A DNA stretch of 64,000 nucleotides from Eublepharis macularius (GCF_028583425.1 NC_072805.1:20408001-20472000), one strand, 5' to 3'; shown: positions 47,810 to 59,515, counted from the first letter of the stretch. Notes: generated by a model not told the origin, from the sequence alone. Numbers and translations: made by a program.

Positions 47810-48160
47810 AAGTACAGCAGCCGCCCAAACGCCCGTCGCGTCATCGGCTTGCAGCTCTGCCAAGAAGGGTCTGCTACCCTCGGGAGCCACCGAACACCGC
47901 AACCCAGGGGGCGGTGTGCAAAAGCCCCCTCTTGCAACAGGCGCCGCTCCCGTTGCGCAACCGCTTGTGCTGTGTGCAAAGTAAACACAAGCCCCTTCCC
48001 GAGCACGTGGCTAAACGAAGACTCATTGTCACCCCCGGACGGACACACACACACACACACACACCGAGTGCAGTGTGCAAGGTCTTTCGGGAGCTGTTGG
48101 CATTGCAGCCGGGGCTTCCGGGAAACCAGCGACGCTGATTCATCGGTGACTCAGCGATTA
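47810..48160. promoter_or_regulatory. GC-rich MRE/ARE/C/EBP motif cluster
   Basis: Four MRE cores on the minus strand lie in 166 bp: TGCACAC at 47920-47914 (TGCACACCGCCC, one change from the full consensus), TGCACAC at 47978-47972, TGCACTC at 48072-48066 and TGCACAC at 48079-48073, the last two head to tail. A C/EBP palindrome TTGCGCAA is at 47953-47960 and an antioxidant response element TGACTCAGC (also an AP-1 site) at 48147-48155. No metallothionein exon lies within 1.5 kb on either side. It could be a distal enhancer for the gene 5 kb away or the promoter of a lost paralogue. Confidence 0.55.
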
Positions 48161-48344
48161 TGTGAAAAAGGCGCGCGGCAGAGTAAATTCGGTGGGTCTT
48201 ACTTCCGAGTAAACAGGACTCTGCTCATCCCGCGTCGCTATAGTGCTGCATGCTTAGGTTTAAGATATACTGAATTCCGTGGGACTTGCTTTCAATTAAA
48301 CATACTCAATTCAACATTACTTTCAATTAAGCCTACGAAGGACT

Positions 48345-48465
48345 ATGGATCAAGATGGGTAGTCCTGTTTGTCTGTAGCAGTAGAAAAGCACAAGAGTCC
48401 AGTAGCACCTGACCAAATTTGTGGTAGGGTATGAGCTTTCCTGACTCACAGCTGGTATCTGAACT
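48345..48465 (+). repeat. Dispersed repeat, 'agtccagtagcacc' family
   Basis: 'gatgggtagtcctgtttgtctgtagc', 'acaagagtccagtagcacctgacc' and 'gtagggtatgagctttcctgactcacagc' are the family signatures. Confidence 0.65.
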
Positions 48466-48754
48466 TCTGAAGCTGTGTAGGGTTGCCAGCTCCAAGTTGG
48501 GAAATTCCTGGCGTTCCGGGGGCGTAAAAGCTGGAGAAAGTGGGATTTGGGGAGGGAAATGGGGATGTACTAAAACGAATGACAGGATTGCCCATTGGAA
48601 ATAATGGGAGAGGCTTGAATGCCCATAGGAAATAATGGGAAACTGGAATGCCCATTGACTTACATGGGCTCCATTGAAACACATTAGAGCAAAAAAAGAG
48701 GTCCAAAGAAAACGTGGAATGGATTTTGAAGGAAGGTGTCTGGGCTCAGATAAC

Positions 48755-51700
48755 CTGTTCTGGGACTGGATTGACAGGCCCCATGCTGGAATGACGGCCC
48801 CTGGGTGTGCCAGAAGGGCTCTGGGACTGGAATGACAGGCCCCTGACTGGAATAACGGCCCCTGGGTGTGCCAGAAGGGTTCTGGGACTGGAATGACAGG
48901 CCCCATGCTGGAATGACGGCCCCTGGGTGTGACAGAAGGGCTCAGGGACTGGAATGACAGGCCCCTGACAGGAATGAGGGGCCCTGGGTGTGCCAGAAGG
49001 GCTCGGGGACTGGAATGACAGGCCCCTGACTGGAATGACGGCCCCTGGGTGAGCCAGAAGGGCTCTGGAACTGGAATGACAGGCCCCTGACTGGAAAGAC
49101 GATCCCTGGGTGTGACAGATGGGCTCTGGGACTGGAATGACAGGCTCTATGCTGGAACGACGGACCCTGGGTGTGACAGAAGGGCTCTGGGACTGGAATG
49201 ACAGGCCCCTGACTGGAATGACGGGCCCTGGGTGTGACAGAAGGGCTCTGGGACTGGAATGACAGGCCGCATGCTGGAATGACGGCCTCTGGGGGTGCCG
49301 GAAGGGCTCTGGGACTGGAATGACAGGCCCCTGAATGGAATGACGGGCCCTGGGTGTGACAGAAGGGCTCGGGGACTGGAATGACAGGCCCCTGACTGGA
49401 ATGACGGCCCCTGGGTGTGCCAGAAGGGCTCTGGGATTGGAATGACAGGCCCCTGACTGGAATGATGGTCCCTGGATGTGACAGAAGGGCTTGGGGACTG
49501 GATTGACAGGCCCCATGCTAGAATGATGGCCCCTGGGTGTGCCAGAAGGGCTCTGGGACTGGAATAACAGGCCCCTGACTGTAATAAAGGCCCCTGGGTG
49601 TGCGAGAAGGGCGCTGAGACTGGAATGACAGGTGCCTGATTGGAATGACAGGCCCTGGGTGTGCCAGAAGGGCTCGGGGACTGGAATGACAGGCCCATGA
49701 CTGTAATAAAGGCCCCTGGGTGTGCGAGAAGGGCGCTGAGACTGGAATGACAGGTGCCTGATTGGAATGACAGGCCCTGGGTGTGCCAGAAGGGCTCGGG
49801 GACTGGAATGACAGGCCCATGACTGGAATAAAGGCACCTGGGTGTGCCAGAAGGGCTCTGGGACTGGAATGACAGGCCCGTGACTGGAATGACGGCCCCT
49901 GGGTGTGACAGAAGGGCTCGGGGACTGGAATGACAGGCCCCTGAATGGAATGACGGGCCCTGGGTGTGCCAGAAGGGCTCAGGGACTGGAATGACAGGCC
50001 CCTGACTGGAATGACGGGCCCTCGGTGTGCCAGAAGGCCTCTGGGACTAGAATGACAGGCCCCAGACTGGAATAACGACACCTGGGTGTGCCAGAAGGGC
50101 GCTGAGACTGGAATGACAGGCCCCTGACTGGAATGACGGCCCCTGGGTGTGACAGAAGGGCTCGGGGACTGGAATGACAGGCCCCTGAATGGAATGACGG
50201 GCCCTGGGTGTGCCAGAAGGGCTCAGGGACTGGAATGACAGGCCCCTGACTGGAATGTGGGGCCCTCGGTGTGCCAGAAGGGCTCTGGGACTGGAATGAC
50301 AGGCCCCAGACTGGAATGACGACACCTGGGTGTGCCAGAAGGGCTTGGGGACTGGATTGACAGGCCCCATGCTGGAATGACAACCCCTGGGTGTGCCAGA
50401 AGGGCTCTGGGACTGGAATGACAGGCCCCTGACTGGAATGAAGGGCCCCGGGTGTTCCAGAAGGGCTCTGGGACTGGAATGACAGGCCCCTGGCTGGAAT
50501 GAAGGGCCCTGGGTGTGAGAGAAGGGCTCGGGGACTGGAGTGACAGGCCCCTGACTGGAATGAAGGGCCCTGGGTGTGCCAGAAGGGCTCTAGGACTGGA
50601 ATGACAGGCCACTGACTGGAATAAAGGCCCCTGGGTGTGCGAGAAGGGCGCTGAGACGGGAATGACAGGTGCCTGATTGGAGTGACAGGCCCTGGGTGTG
50701 CCAGAAGGGCTCGGGGACTGGAATGACAGGCCCCTGACTGGAATAAAGGCCCCTGGGTGTGCCAGAAGGGTGCTGAGACTGGAATGACAGGCCCCTTTCT
50801 GGAATGACGGCTCCTGGGTGTGACAGAAGGGCTCGGGGACTGGAATGACAGGCCCCTGAATGGAATGACGGGCCCTGGGTGTGCCAGAAGCGCTCAGGGA
50901 CTGGAATGACAGGCCCCTGACTGGAATGACGGGCCCTGGGTGTGCCAGAAGGGCTCAGGGACTGGAATGACAGGCCCCTGACTGGAATGTGGGGCCCTCG
51001 GTGTGCCAGAAGGGCTCTGGGACTGGAATGACAGGCCCCAGACTGGAATGACGACACCTGGGTGTGCCAGAAGGGCTTGGGGACTGGATTGACAGGCCCC
51101 ATGCTGGAATGACAACCCCTGGGTGTGCCAGAAGGGCTCTGGGACTGGAATGACAGGCCCCTGACTGGAATGAAGGGCCCTGGGTGTTCCAGAAGGGCTC
51201 TGGGACTGGAATGACAGGCCCCTGGCTGGAATGAAGGGCCCTGGGTGTGAGAGAAGGGCTCGGGGACTGGAGTGACAGGCCCCTGACTGGAATGAAGGGC
51301 CCTGGGTGTGCCAGAAGGGCTCTAGGACTGGAATGACAGGACACTGACTGGAATAAAGGCCCCTGGGTGTGCGAGAAGGGCGCTGAGACGGGAATGACAG
51401 GTGCCTGATTGGAATGACAGGCCCTGGGTGTGCCAGAAGGGCTCGGGGACTGGAATGACAGGCCCCTGACTGGAATAAAGGCCCCTGGGTGTGCCAGAAG
51501 GGTGCTGAGACTGGAATGACAGGCCCCTTTCTGGAATGACGGCTCCTGGGTGTGACAGAAGGGCTCGGGGACTGGAATGACAGGCCCCTGAATGGAATGA
51601 CGGGCCCTGGGTGTGCCAGAAGGGCTCAGGGACTGGAATGACAGGCCCCTGACTGGAATGACGGGCCCTGGGTGTGCCAGAAGGGCTCAGGGACTGGAAT

Positions 51701-52310
51701 GACAGGCCCCTGACTGGAATGTGGGGCCCTCGGTGTGCCAAAAGGGCTCAGGGACTGGAATGACAGGCCCCAGACTGGAATGACGACACCTGGGTGTGCC
51801 AGAAGGGCTTGGGGACTGGATTGACAGGCCCCATGCTGGAATGACAACCCCTGGGTGTGCCAGAAGGGCTCTGGGACTGGAATGACAGGCCCCTGACTGG
51901 AATGAAGGGCCCTGGGTGTTCCAGAAGGGCTCTGGGACTGGAATGACAGGCCCCTGGCTGGAATGAAGGGCCCTGGGTGTGAGAGAAGGGCTCGGGGACT
52001 GGAGTGACAGGCCCCTGACTGGAATGAAGGGCCCTGGGTGTGCCAGAAGGGCTCTAGGACTGGAATGACAAGCCCCTGACTGTAATAAAGGCCCCTGGGT
52101 GTGCGAGAAGGGCGCTGAGACGGGAATGACAGGTGCCTGATTGGAATGACAGGCCCTGGGTGTGCCAGAAGGGCTCGGGGACTGGAATGACAGGGCCCTG
52201 ACTGGAATAAAGGCCCCTGGGTGTGCCAGAAGGGCGCTGAGACTGGAATGACAGGCCCCTGACTGGGATGACGGCCCCTGGGTGTGACAGACGGCCCCTG
52301 GGTGTGACAG
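48755..52310. repeat. 61-bp satellite array with 732-bp higher-order repeat
   Basis: About 58 tandem units of 61 bp with the pattern ctgGGACTGGAATGACAGG-cccctgaCTGGAATGACGG-cccctgggtgtgccagaagggct. Each unit contains two copies of a 20-bp core (GACTGGAATGACNGGCCCCT), so an older short duplication seeded it. From about 50100 to 52294 a block of 12 units (732 bp) recurs three times: for example 'ggaatgtggggccctcggtgtg' begins near 50254, 50986 and 51718. In the older left part a two-unit (122-bp) duplication occurs near 49555-49830. Long minus-strand frames across it exist because the unit lacks stop codons in all three minus frames. Confidence 0.97.
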
Positions 52311-52370
52311 GCGGGGCGGGGGGCGTCGGGGGGAGCGGCGCAGCCGCGACCCCCGGGGGCCCGGCTGTCT
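52311..52370. other. G-rich, CpG-rich patch at satellite edge
   Basis: Runs of GGGG, GGGGGG and GGGGGG within 30 bp (52311-52340) could form a G-quadruplex on the plus strand. A C/G-rich segment follows. Confidence 0.6.
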
Positions 52371-52415
52371 TTGTCTTGGTCTTGGTCTTGGTCTTGGTCT
52401 TGGTCTTGGTCTTGG

Positions 52416-52452
<37 letters not shown>
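52371..52452. repeat. Two adjacent hexanucleotide arrays
   Basis: About seven copies of CTTGGT (52375-52414) pass directly into about six copies of GGGCAT (52416-52452). The two units share no period phase but both are hexamers. Confidence 0.95.
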
Positions 52453-52453
<1 letters not shown>

Positions 52454-53486
52454 ATTTTATTTTTGGCAACCTCTTCTACATGCAAAACTTTTTTGGTACA
52501 AAGTTGTAATGTTATAAAATGGTAAAAATTTCATAAAATTGTAATTTTACTAACAATCCAACTCAAATAAGTTTATAGACAATTCAAACAGTAATGCTTT
52601 TATAATTATATTAGGCATAAATATTAAACATAAGTTGTAAACATTAAGTAAAATGTATTAAACACTCGGTAGAGATGGGTTGAAGGTTTTATCTTAAATC
52701 CTGAGCAGCTTGAAACCTTCAAGTGAGAACTGAAAACATGTTTCTCTGTTTTAGAGAAACTGCTTTTCAGTACAAAATATATGGGATGTATGTTTTTGTT
52801 GCACTCTCCCAACCAGGAGACAGACTCCTCCTAAGAGTTTAATGGCTTCTTTCATTAACAAACGCTAGTCATTTTCATTACGTGAGGTATCAAAATATAA
52901 ATGTTTATTTAAATAAAACATAGAAAAATAGAACAGATGAACGCAACAAGAATTAAGTTTCCTAACATTCCTTAATGAAATCTAACTCAGTCAGATTAAC
53001 GATGAAATGCATTCAAGTTACCGTAGCACATATTACAAGGGTAAGTTTCCTGCCTAGATATTCATGAGATTTCTTTTGGCCAAAACCCTGATCTGCTATT
53101 TGGATTACCATTTTTATATATTATCTTATGCAGAAATCTAAGATCTTTTCATATGATAACAAAGATAAATATCAAACCAATCATAATTTAATTCTTTTTT
53201 ACTATTTCCAATCATGTGACATTTTACCTAGCCAAAAGTACCACTATGCCCAGCTGTAAGATAAGAGATATGGATAGTAAAAGTGACAAGAGAAGTTACA
53301 TGACCAGATCATCCTTGGTCTCTGCTAACAATTACAGAACATGTATCTGATACTGTTCGCTATTTTTAATTGGCTGTCAAAGATAAAGAAGCACCAGTTA
53401 TACACCATACTAGAAAAAGAACTACAGTGATGTTCATACAGTGTTATTTAGAATGCATGTTTCACTAAGTATGTGTTCTAAACCAT
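52453..53486. other. AT-rich intergenic, no feature recognised
   Basis: Base composition changes sharply at 52455 from the GC-rich satellite to AT-rich unique-looking sequence. I see no gene. Confidence 0.45.
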
Positions 53487-53672
53487 AATCAGCAGTCTAC
53501 TGGTTTGAATCCCACTACTGACATGAGTTCAGTAGGTGGCCTTGGGTCAGCCACTCCTCTCAGCCCCAGCTCCATTGTGGGGATAAGAATAACACTAACT
53601 TGTTCACTGCTCTGGGTGAGGCACTAATATGTGTAGAAGAGCGGTATATAAGCACGGTTATTATTATTATTT
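53487..53672 (+). mobile_element. Sauria-type tRNA SINE
   Basis: 'gtctactggtttgaatcccactac' with the tail 'ttcactgctctgggtgaggcactaatatg' and a final ATTATTATTATT. It is a close relative of the copy at 21451. Confidence 0.75.
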
Positions 53673-54439
53673 ATATTTCCATGACACCATCCCTTGACCT
53701 GTGAAATTAAGTATTTTGATAAATATGAAAGTGATACCAAATATAAATGCATTGCATAATGTGTGAGTGTACATATACAAACTTTAAAAATTGTATTGGA
53801 TAATACCGCAAAGCATGATTACTGAGAAAGCTGCTTTCACTGCTTTCAGTGTGGAGAGCTGCTTGTAGATCAAAACAACCTGATGAGCTGTCTTCATGCA
53901 GAGTGCGCTTGATTCTCTTGGCTTTCAATTCTGCTTTCGTTCAACATGGGTAAATCGATGTGTCAGCAGTAAACATTTGTATCACTCCTCTCTGAATGAC
54001 CTTTTAAATTTTACTGCCTATCGTGTCAAAGCGATTAAAATTAACAATACAGTTACTAAGCTGCTAAGATCAATTAATGGCTCTTAGGCTTTATCTATTG
54101 ATCTAGTGACATCTTCAAAACCCACTGGTAACAGACTATACATACTTCTCTTCTATCCACAATATATACACAAGGATTGATTACATATTCTTATCTTCTA
54201 AATTACATATTTAAATGACATATTCTTATCTCCTAAATTAATTAGTCAAACTCTTACATCAAGGATGGGTGACAAGTTGTGGACAGACTATGCTTCAACA
54301 GAATGTACACTGAGAATAAATGACATCAAACAAATTGGAAACTAAATACATCACTTTTATTTAACAAATAAATTTCTTCTGAAGTCTCTTTAGAAATTAA
54401 ACAATAGAAACAAACTATGTGGCATTCCTCAAATCCACG
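53673..54439. other. AT-rich intergenic, no feature recognised
   Basis: Short frames only. It could be further decayed LINE sequence leading into the relic at 54440. Confidence 0.35.
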
Positions 54440-55457
54440 TGTAGGATGCTATGGAAGTGGTACTTAGAGGGAAATTAATCTCCGTTGCCTCCTGTCATGA
54501 AGAGCAAAAAGAAAACATTAGAAATGAAATGATATCTAGAATAAGAAAACTAGAAGATGAACACAAAAAAGGCCACCCAATCTATAAACTTGCTTGCATG
54601 AAAATTAGAGGAAAAAAACTCCTCACATTCTATACAAGCTATTAAAGGCACCCAGGAAAAACTCAAACTAATTCTGTAAAATTAGCCGATGTATTTGCTG
54701 AATACTACCAAACCATTTGTACATCAGACAATCCTGACACTAATCATATTTTAAATTATTTATCATCACAGGAGATTTGGAAAAAAACATCACAAGAACA
54801 TAAACAATATCTGGATCAACCAGTCACAACAGAAGATGTTACAGTCACTATCAAATCCTTGAAAAAAATAACAAAGCTTCAGACAGGGATGGATTCCCTG
54901 TCAAATTTTTACAAAAAAATACATTCACCTACTTTCAACTCCACTAACTGCCACGTGCAACTCTGTTATGTTAGGAGGTAGCATCACTCTATCTTGGTCA
55001 GAGGCTGAAATAGTAGTTACTCCAAAAAAGGACAACCATATTACAAATACTAAATCTTCTCAACCAATACCCTTCCTGAATGAAGACCAAAAGATCTTTA
55101 CAAGCATATTTGCCAAAACATTGTCTAAATTTAAATAACCAACTACATTCACCTTGACCAGACAATACACGTAACACTTTAACTATAATTAATTTCTGTG
55201 AAGCATACAAAACCCCTGCATTACTTCTGGCCTTTGATATAGAGAAGGCGTTTGATTAAGTAGAAATACCATATCTAAAACTTTTACTTCAAAAAATGGG
55301 TTTTGGCGACCAATTCTAAAATGCCATTAATGCTCTTTATCTTTCTCCAAAAGCTACAGTTAGGACTAACAATGTACATTCAATAGATATCCATATAGCA
55401 AGGGGAACTAGACAAGGCTGTCCCCTTTCCCTATTTCTGTTTGCCATAACTATAGAC
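54440..55457 (+). pseudogene. L1-type ORF2 relic (reverse transcriptase)
   Basis: Translated in mixed frames it shows L1 ORF2 landmarks. There is a helical linker near 54450-54640. The catalytic motif A block reads '-LLLAFDIEKAFD-' near 55225-55257, followed directly by a stop. '-RGTRQGCPLSP-' lies near 55400-55435. Many stops and shifts break it, and it ends abruptly at about 55457 where unrelated sequence begins. It is long dead. Confidence 0.75.
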
Positions 55458-55633
55458 AGGGCCGGTGCTACCATTAGACCAACTAGGCAGCCGCCTTGGG
55501 CACAGACCTCAAGAGGGGCATAGTTTTATACAGATTACTTTCTTGAAAAAAATGCAACTGAGAAAACCTATTGAGCACCCCCTAAATGGTCCTGTCCACA
55601 GACATCAAGCAGCTCAAAAGCTCACCGTAACTT
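55458..55633. repeat. Unassigned repeat-like segment
   Basis: 'agggccggtgctaccattag' followed by 'ccgccttggg' resembles the end of a widespread vertebrate DNA element, but I cannot bound it. Confidence 0.3.
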
Positions 55634-58600
55634 TTTTATTTATTTATTTATTTGATGTATACCCTGCCCTCCCCACAGATGGGCTAAGGGTGGCTAACAA
55701 CATTAAAAATACATTAAAATCACAGAAACATAAAATCAATATTTATTTAAAAATGATTAAAATGGTCCAGGAGCAGGCTATTTAAACAAATATTGGGAGT
55801 CCGTATACAGGCATGGCAGATGGCTGAGGGCAGCTCCGGAAGAAATGGTGGTCTTAGATGGAAGAAGAAGTACACTCGCTGGCACTCAGCCAAAGGCCCA
55901 GCAGTACATCTCCGTTTTACAAGCCCTGCAAAACTGTAACAGGTCCCACAGGGCCCAGATCTCCAGCGGGAGAGCATTCCACCAGGCCAGGGCCAGGGCA
56001 GAAAAAGCCCTCGCCCTGGTTGAGGCCAGATTGATGTCCTTTGGGCCAGGGACCACCAGGAGTTGCTTGTCTGCAGAGCGCAACACCCTGCAGGGGACGT
56101 AATGGAAGAGGCGGTCCGGCAGGTATGGAGGTCCCAGTCCATGAAGGGCTTTAAATACCAAGGTTAACACCTTGAACCGGATCTGGAACTCCACTGGAAC
56201 CCAGTGCAGCTGGCACAGCACATGATGAATGTGCGCTTGGATGGGCGTTCCGGTAAGGACACATGCCGCTGCATTCTGGATCAGCTGTAACTTCCGGGTC
56301 AGACCCAAGGGCAGTCCAGGATAGAGTGAGTTGCAGTAGTCTAGCCTGGAGGTGACCGTTGCATGGATTACTGTGGCCAGGTCCTGTGGTGAAAGATAGG
56401 GCGCCAGTTGCCTGCCCTGTCGAAGATGAAAAAAGGCAGACCTAGCAACAGTCATGACCTGGGCCTCCATTGAAAGTGTAGCATCCAAGGTCACACCCAG
56501 ACTCCTCACCATCAGGGAAGGTTTCAATTGTACCCCATCAACAGCTGGGAGCCGGTTCCCAGCTCGATTGCCCCATGATCCAGACACAGAACCTCTGTCT
56601 TCAGGGGATTCAATTTCAGGTGACTCTGATGTAACCATGCCGTCACAGCCTCAAGACCCTTGACCAAGGAATCCAAAGCAAGATCAGACTGGCCATCTGT
56701 AATGATTCCAAGTAAATGTGTGCATGTATCTTTAAATGCTTGATGAGATAGGTGAATAGTGGGGGGTGAAGGAGATGGATGAGTGAGTGATATGTGTCAC
56801 GCTATGGCATTCCATACTTGATAGTCTGTTTCACTCCCTTCTGCAAGAAGACGAGGTCTTTTGATTTCAAAAGGTTTATTGTGAAAGACAGCATTCAAGC
56901 CCAGACGTGCATATTCCAGGATTAGAGATCCTGGCCGAGCAAATCGTTGCTAGGAATGAATCATAGAGCAAAGGTTGTTACATTTCACACTCCCGGAGTC
57001 CAGCCTCCCCCCCAAGTTCATACAGCAAAACTTCTCAGAGGTGCGCTGAGCTGGCCAAGGTCGAAACAGCAGATAAGACAGGATCCTTTCCCATGGAATC
57101 GGCTCCTTGCTGGTGTTGCCTGGAGGGAAAGAAGTCAAAACACTACACGATTAAATATGGCGTTACTTAGGTTAAAACAGTTTCTGACAATATGATTGGT
57201 TGAGGACTGAGAGGGTGGGTGGAGTGAATGCAGTTTGAGACGGAGAGTAGAGAGAACATTTTTAGTCAGAAGAAAGCAGGCTAGCTGTGTGTTGCCTGAA
57301 TATGTTGAAGTGTTTATGAGAGAAATATAACCTGTGTGGAACCTGAACTGAGCATGTTTGTGAAAGGACACTCAGTCAGGGAAACAGAGGCCAGCTGTGT
57401 GAATGAGAGTAAATGAAGTAACTTTAAGAACCGAGAACTACGTTTATGAAACCAATACGCTTCTCGAATAAATAAAAGCTTATTTTTGTTTTGCTATATC
57501 CCAGTATAGCTGTCATTGCTATATCCCATTCTTATCTTCAGGGCCACATAGAACCACGAAGGAGCCTGACGCTTAGGAACGTTACCAAAGGGAAAATTTA
57601 AATAAAATATCTTGGAATAAAATATTCCGGGTGGCAGCAGACTACCCAGAGGGTTAAGGGATAGATTGAAAGAAAAATATACCCTAAAGAAAGTAAAGGT
57701 CATAACACCATCCATCAGCAGATAGAGCTGAGTGTCATCCGCATACCAGTGACAACCTAGCCCAAAGCTGCGGGCTAACAGGGCAAGGGGGCACATATAG
57801 ATGTTAAATAGCATCGGGGAAAGAATCGCCCCCTGAGGGATGCCACATACCAAAGAATGGTAAGCAGACATCTGTTCCCTGAGTGCCACTCTCTGTCCTA
57901 GATTGTGAAGGAAGGAGTTCAGCCACTGCAGGGCTGTTCCACGAATCCCCACATTGGCAAGGGAATGGGTCAGAAGATTATGACTGACCATGTCAAATGC
58001 TGCTGTAAGATCTAAAAGTATCAGCAGTGCCGACCCACTCTGGTCCAGGTGTCGCCGCAGATCATCTGTGAGGGCAACCAGAGCCGTCTCTGTACCATGG
58101 CCAGGCCTGAAGCTGGACTGGAATGGATCCAGGATAGAGGCATCACCCAGGTATACCTGCAGCTGTTCCGCTACCCGCCCTCTCAATTACCTTACCCAGG
58201 AACAGAATATTCGAAACTGGGCGATAATTGGCTGGATCAGCAGGATCCAGTGATGGTTTCTTTAAGAAGGACCGCACCACTGCCTCTTTCAGTGAGTCTG
58301 TAAAAAACCCATAACTCAGAGAAAGATTAATGATGTCAGCTAATGGTGCCCAAATCCCATCACCACCACTTTTCACCAGCCATGATGGGCATGGGTCCAG
58401 TGAGCTCGTGGTAGGTTTCACAGCATGAAAGACCCTACCCACCTCCTCCTGGGAGAGTGGCCTGAACTGATCTAATATCAACCCTGAGGACGACCAAGGG
58501 GCCTCCAGTACACATACTGCATCAACTGTGGTGGACAGATCCCAGCGGAGTGACGATATTATTCGCAAAATAGTCTCCAAAAGCCTCACAGCTTATTACC

Positions 58601-59515
58601 GAATTTACATTTTTATTTGTCCCATGTGTGAGGGACGTTAAAGACCAAATCACTCTGGAAAGTTGTGCTGGGCAAGAACTAGTGGACGCAGTGGAAGCTG
58701 CATAGTAGTCTCTCTTTGCAGCTTTCAGTGCCATCTCATAGGCCTTCATAAACGTCCTATAAGATGTTCTTGTCATTTCATCATGGAGTCGCCGCCACAC
58801 TCGCTCTAGCCATCTCAGCTCCCATTTGATTTGTCGTAGCTCATCAGTATACCAAGGAGCTACTCTAGTTCGGGGGCGGAGAGAGCGATGGGGAGCGATC
58901 TCATCAATAGCTTCAGAGAAACGGACATTCCAGTCCTCTATCAGCTCGTCCAATGAGCCACCAGGGGGCATCGGATCCTGCAGAGCGTTCTGCAATTCAA
59001 TTGGATCCATTTGACTCCACGGGTGAGCATAAATCAGCTCATCGCCCAAGCAGGAGGGGGTCATGGTGCCCAGACAAGCCCTCAGGATGAGGTGGTCTGA
59101 TCATGGCACTGCTATAGCTTCATCCAGATCCACCTGTATCCCGAACCCAAAGATCAAATCCTGTGTGTGTCTTGCTCGATGTGTGGGCATTGATACAAAC
59201 TGGGAGAGTCCTAATGCTGCCGTGGAGGCTATCATGTCCATGGCCTGTGAGAAGGTAGCATCATCAGCATGGACACTGATGTCCCCTAAGACCAGAAGCC
59301 TGGGGTACTCCAAGGCCCAGCCAGCCACCGCCTCTAACAGGCCAGGCACAGCATCTGCTGGTGCGCTGGGCAATCGGTACACCAGACAGATGGCTATACT
59401 CTCCTCGGCATCCCACACCAGGCCCACACAATCAATGCCAGCAATCTTTGGCAAAGGGAGCAGCCTGATGGAGAAAGACTCGAATGAGCACCACTACCTC
59501 AACAAGACATTTCCC
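55634..59515 (-). mobile_element. CR1/L2-clade LINE, 5'-truncated, split by an LTR
   Basis: On the minus strand the order is as follows. An endonuclease C-terminal part (59515-59101, '-LVLGDISVH-') comes first, then a linker (59064-58522). The RT N-terminal part (58589-58143) contains '-ADPANYRPVSN-'. The RT core (58186-57715) contains '-LLDLTAAFDMV-', '-GIPQGAILSP-' and the catalytic YADD. After the 1010-bp insertion come the thumb and C-terminal part (56697-55886), with '-VTSRLDYCNSLY-' and '-RAFSALALAWWNALPLEIW-'. The 3' UTR ends in a TTTATTTATTTA (minus: TAAATAAA) tail at 55634. Frameshifts near 58560 and 58165 make it inactive. Removing the LTR, it was about 2.9 kb. Confidence 0.88.
56698..57707 (+). 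mobile_element. Solo LTR inserted in the LINE
   Basis: It begins TGTAATGATT and ends GGTCATAACA (TG...CA), flanked by the 5-bp duplication CCATC (56693-56697 and 57708-57712). It contains AATAAA near 57467-57473. It has no gag, pol or env, so it is a recombination remnant of an endogenous retrovirus-like or other LTR element. An inner segment from about 56798 starts TGTCACGCTATGG and may be a second, reverse-oriented insertion. The fragment at 29710-30311 belongs to the same family. Confidence 0.85.

Noticed and set aside
47675..48138. Second metallothionein gene beside the MRE cluster
   Set aside because: I looked on both strands for the Cys-rich exon 2 and exon 3 patterns and found none between 43 and 50 kb.
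48746..49837. Minus-strand open frame of 363 codons as a protein gene
   Set aside because: It lies wholly in the 61-bp satellite, and all minus frames are open for the same reason. There are no splice sites, start context or similarity to support a gene.
48755..52310. CRISPR array
   Set aside because: The repeats are directly tandem without unique spacers, and the window is vertebrate DNA.
52054..52485. Dipeptide-repeat frames (Lys-Thr, Ala-His, Met-Pro, Arg-Pro)
   Set aside because: They are translations of the two hexanucleotide arrays.
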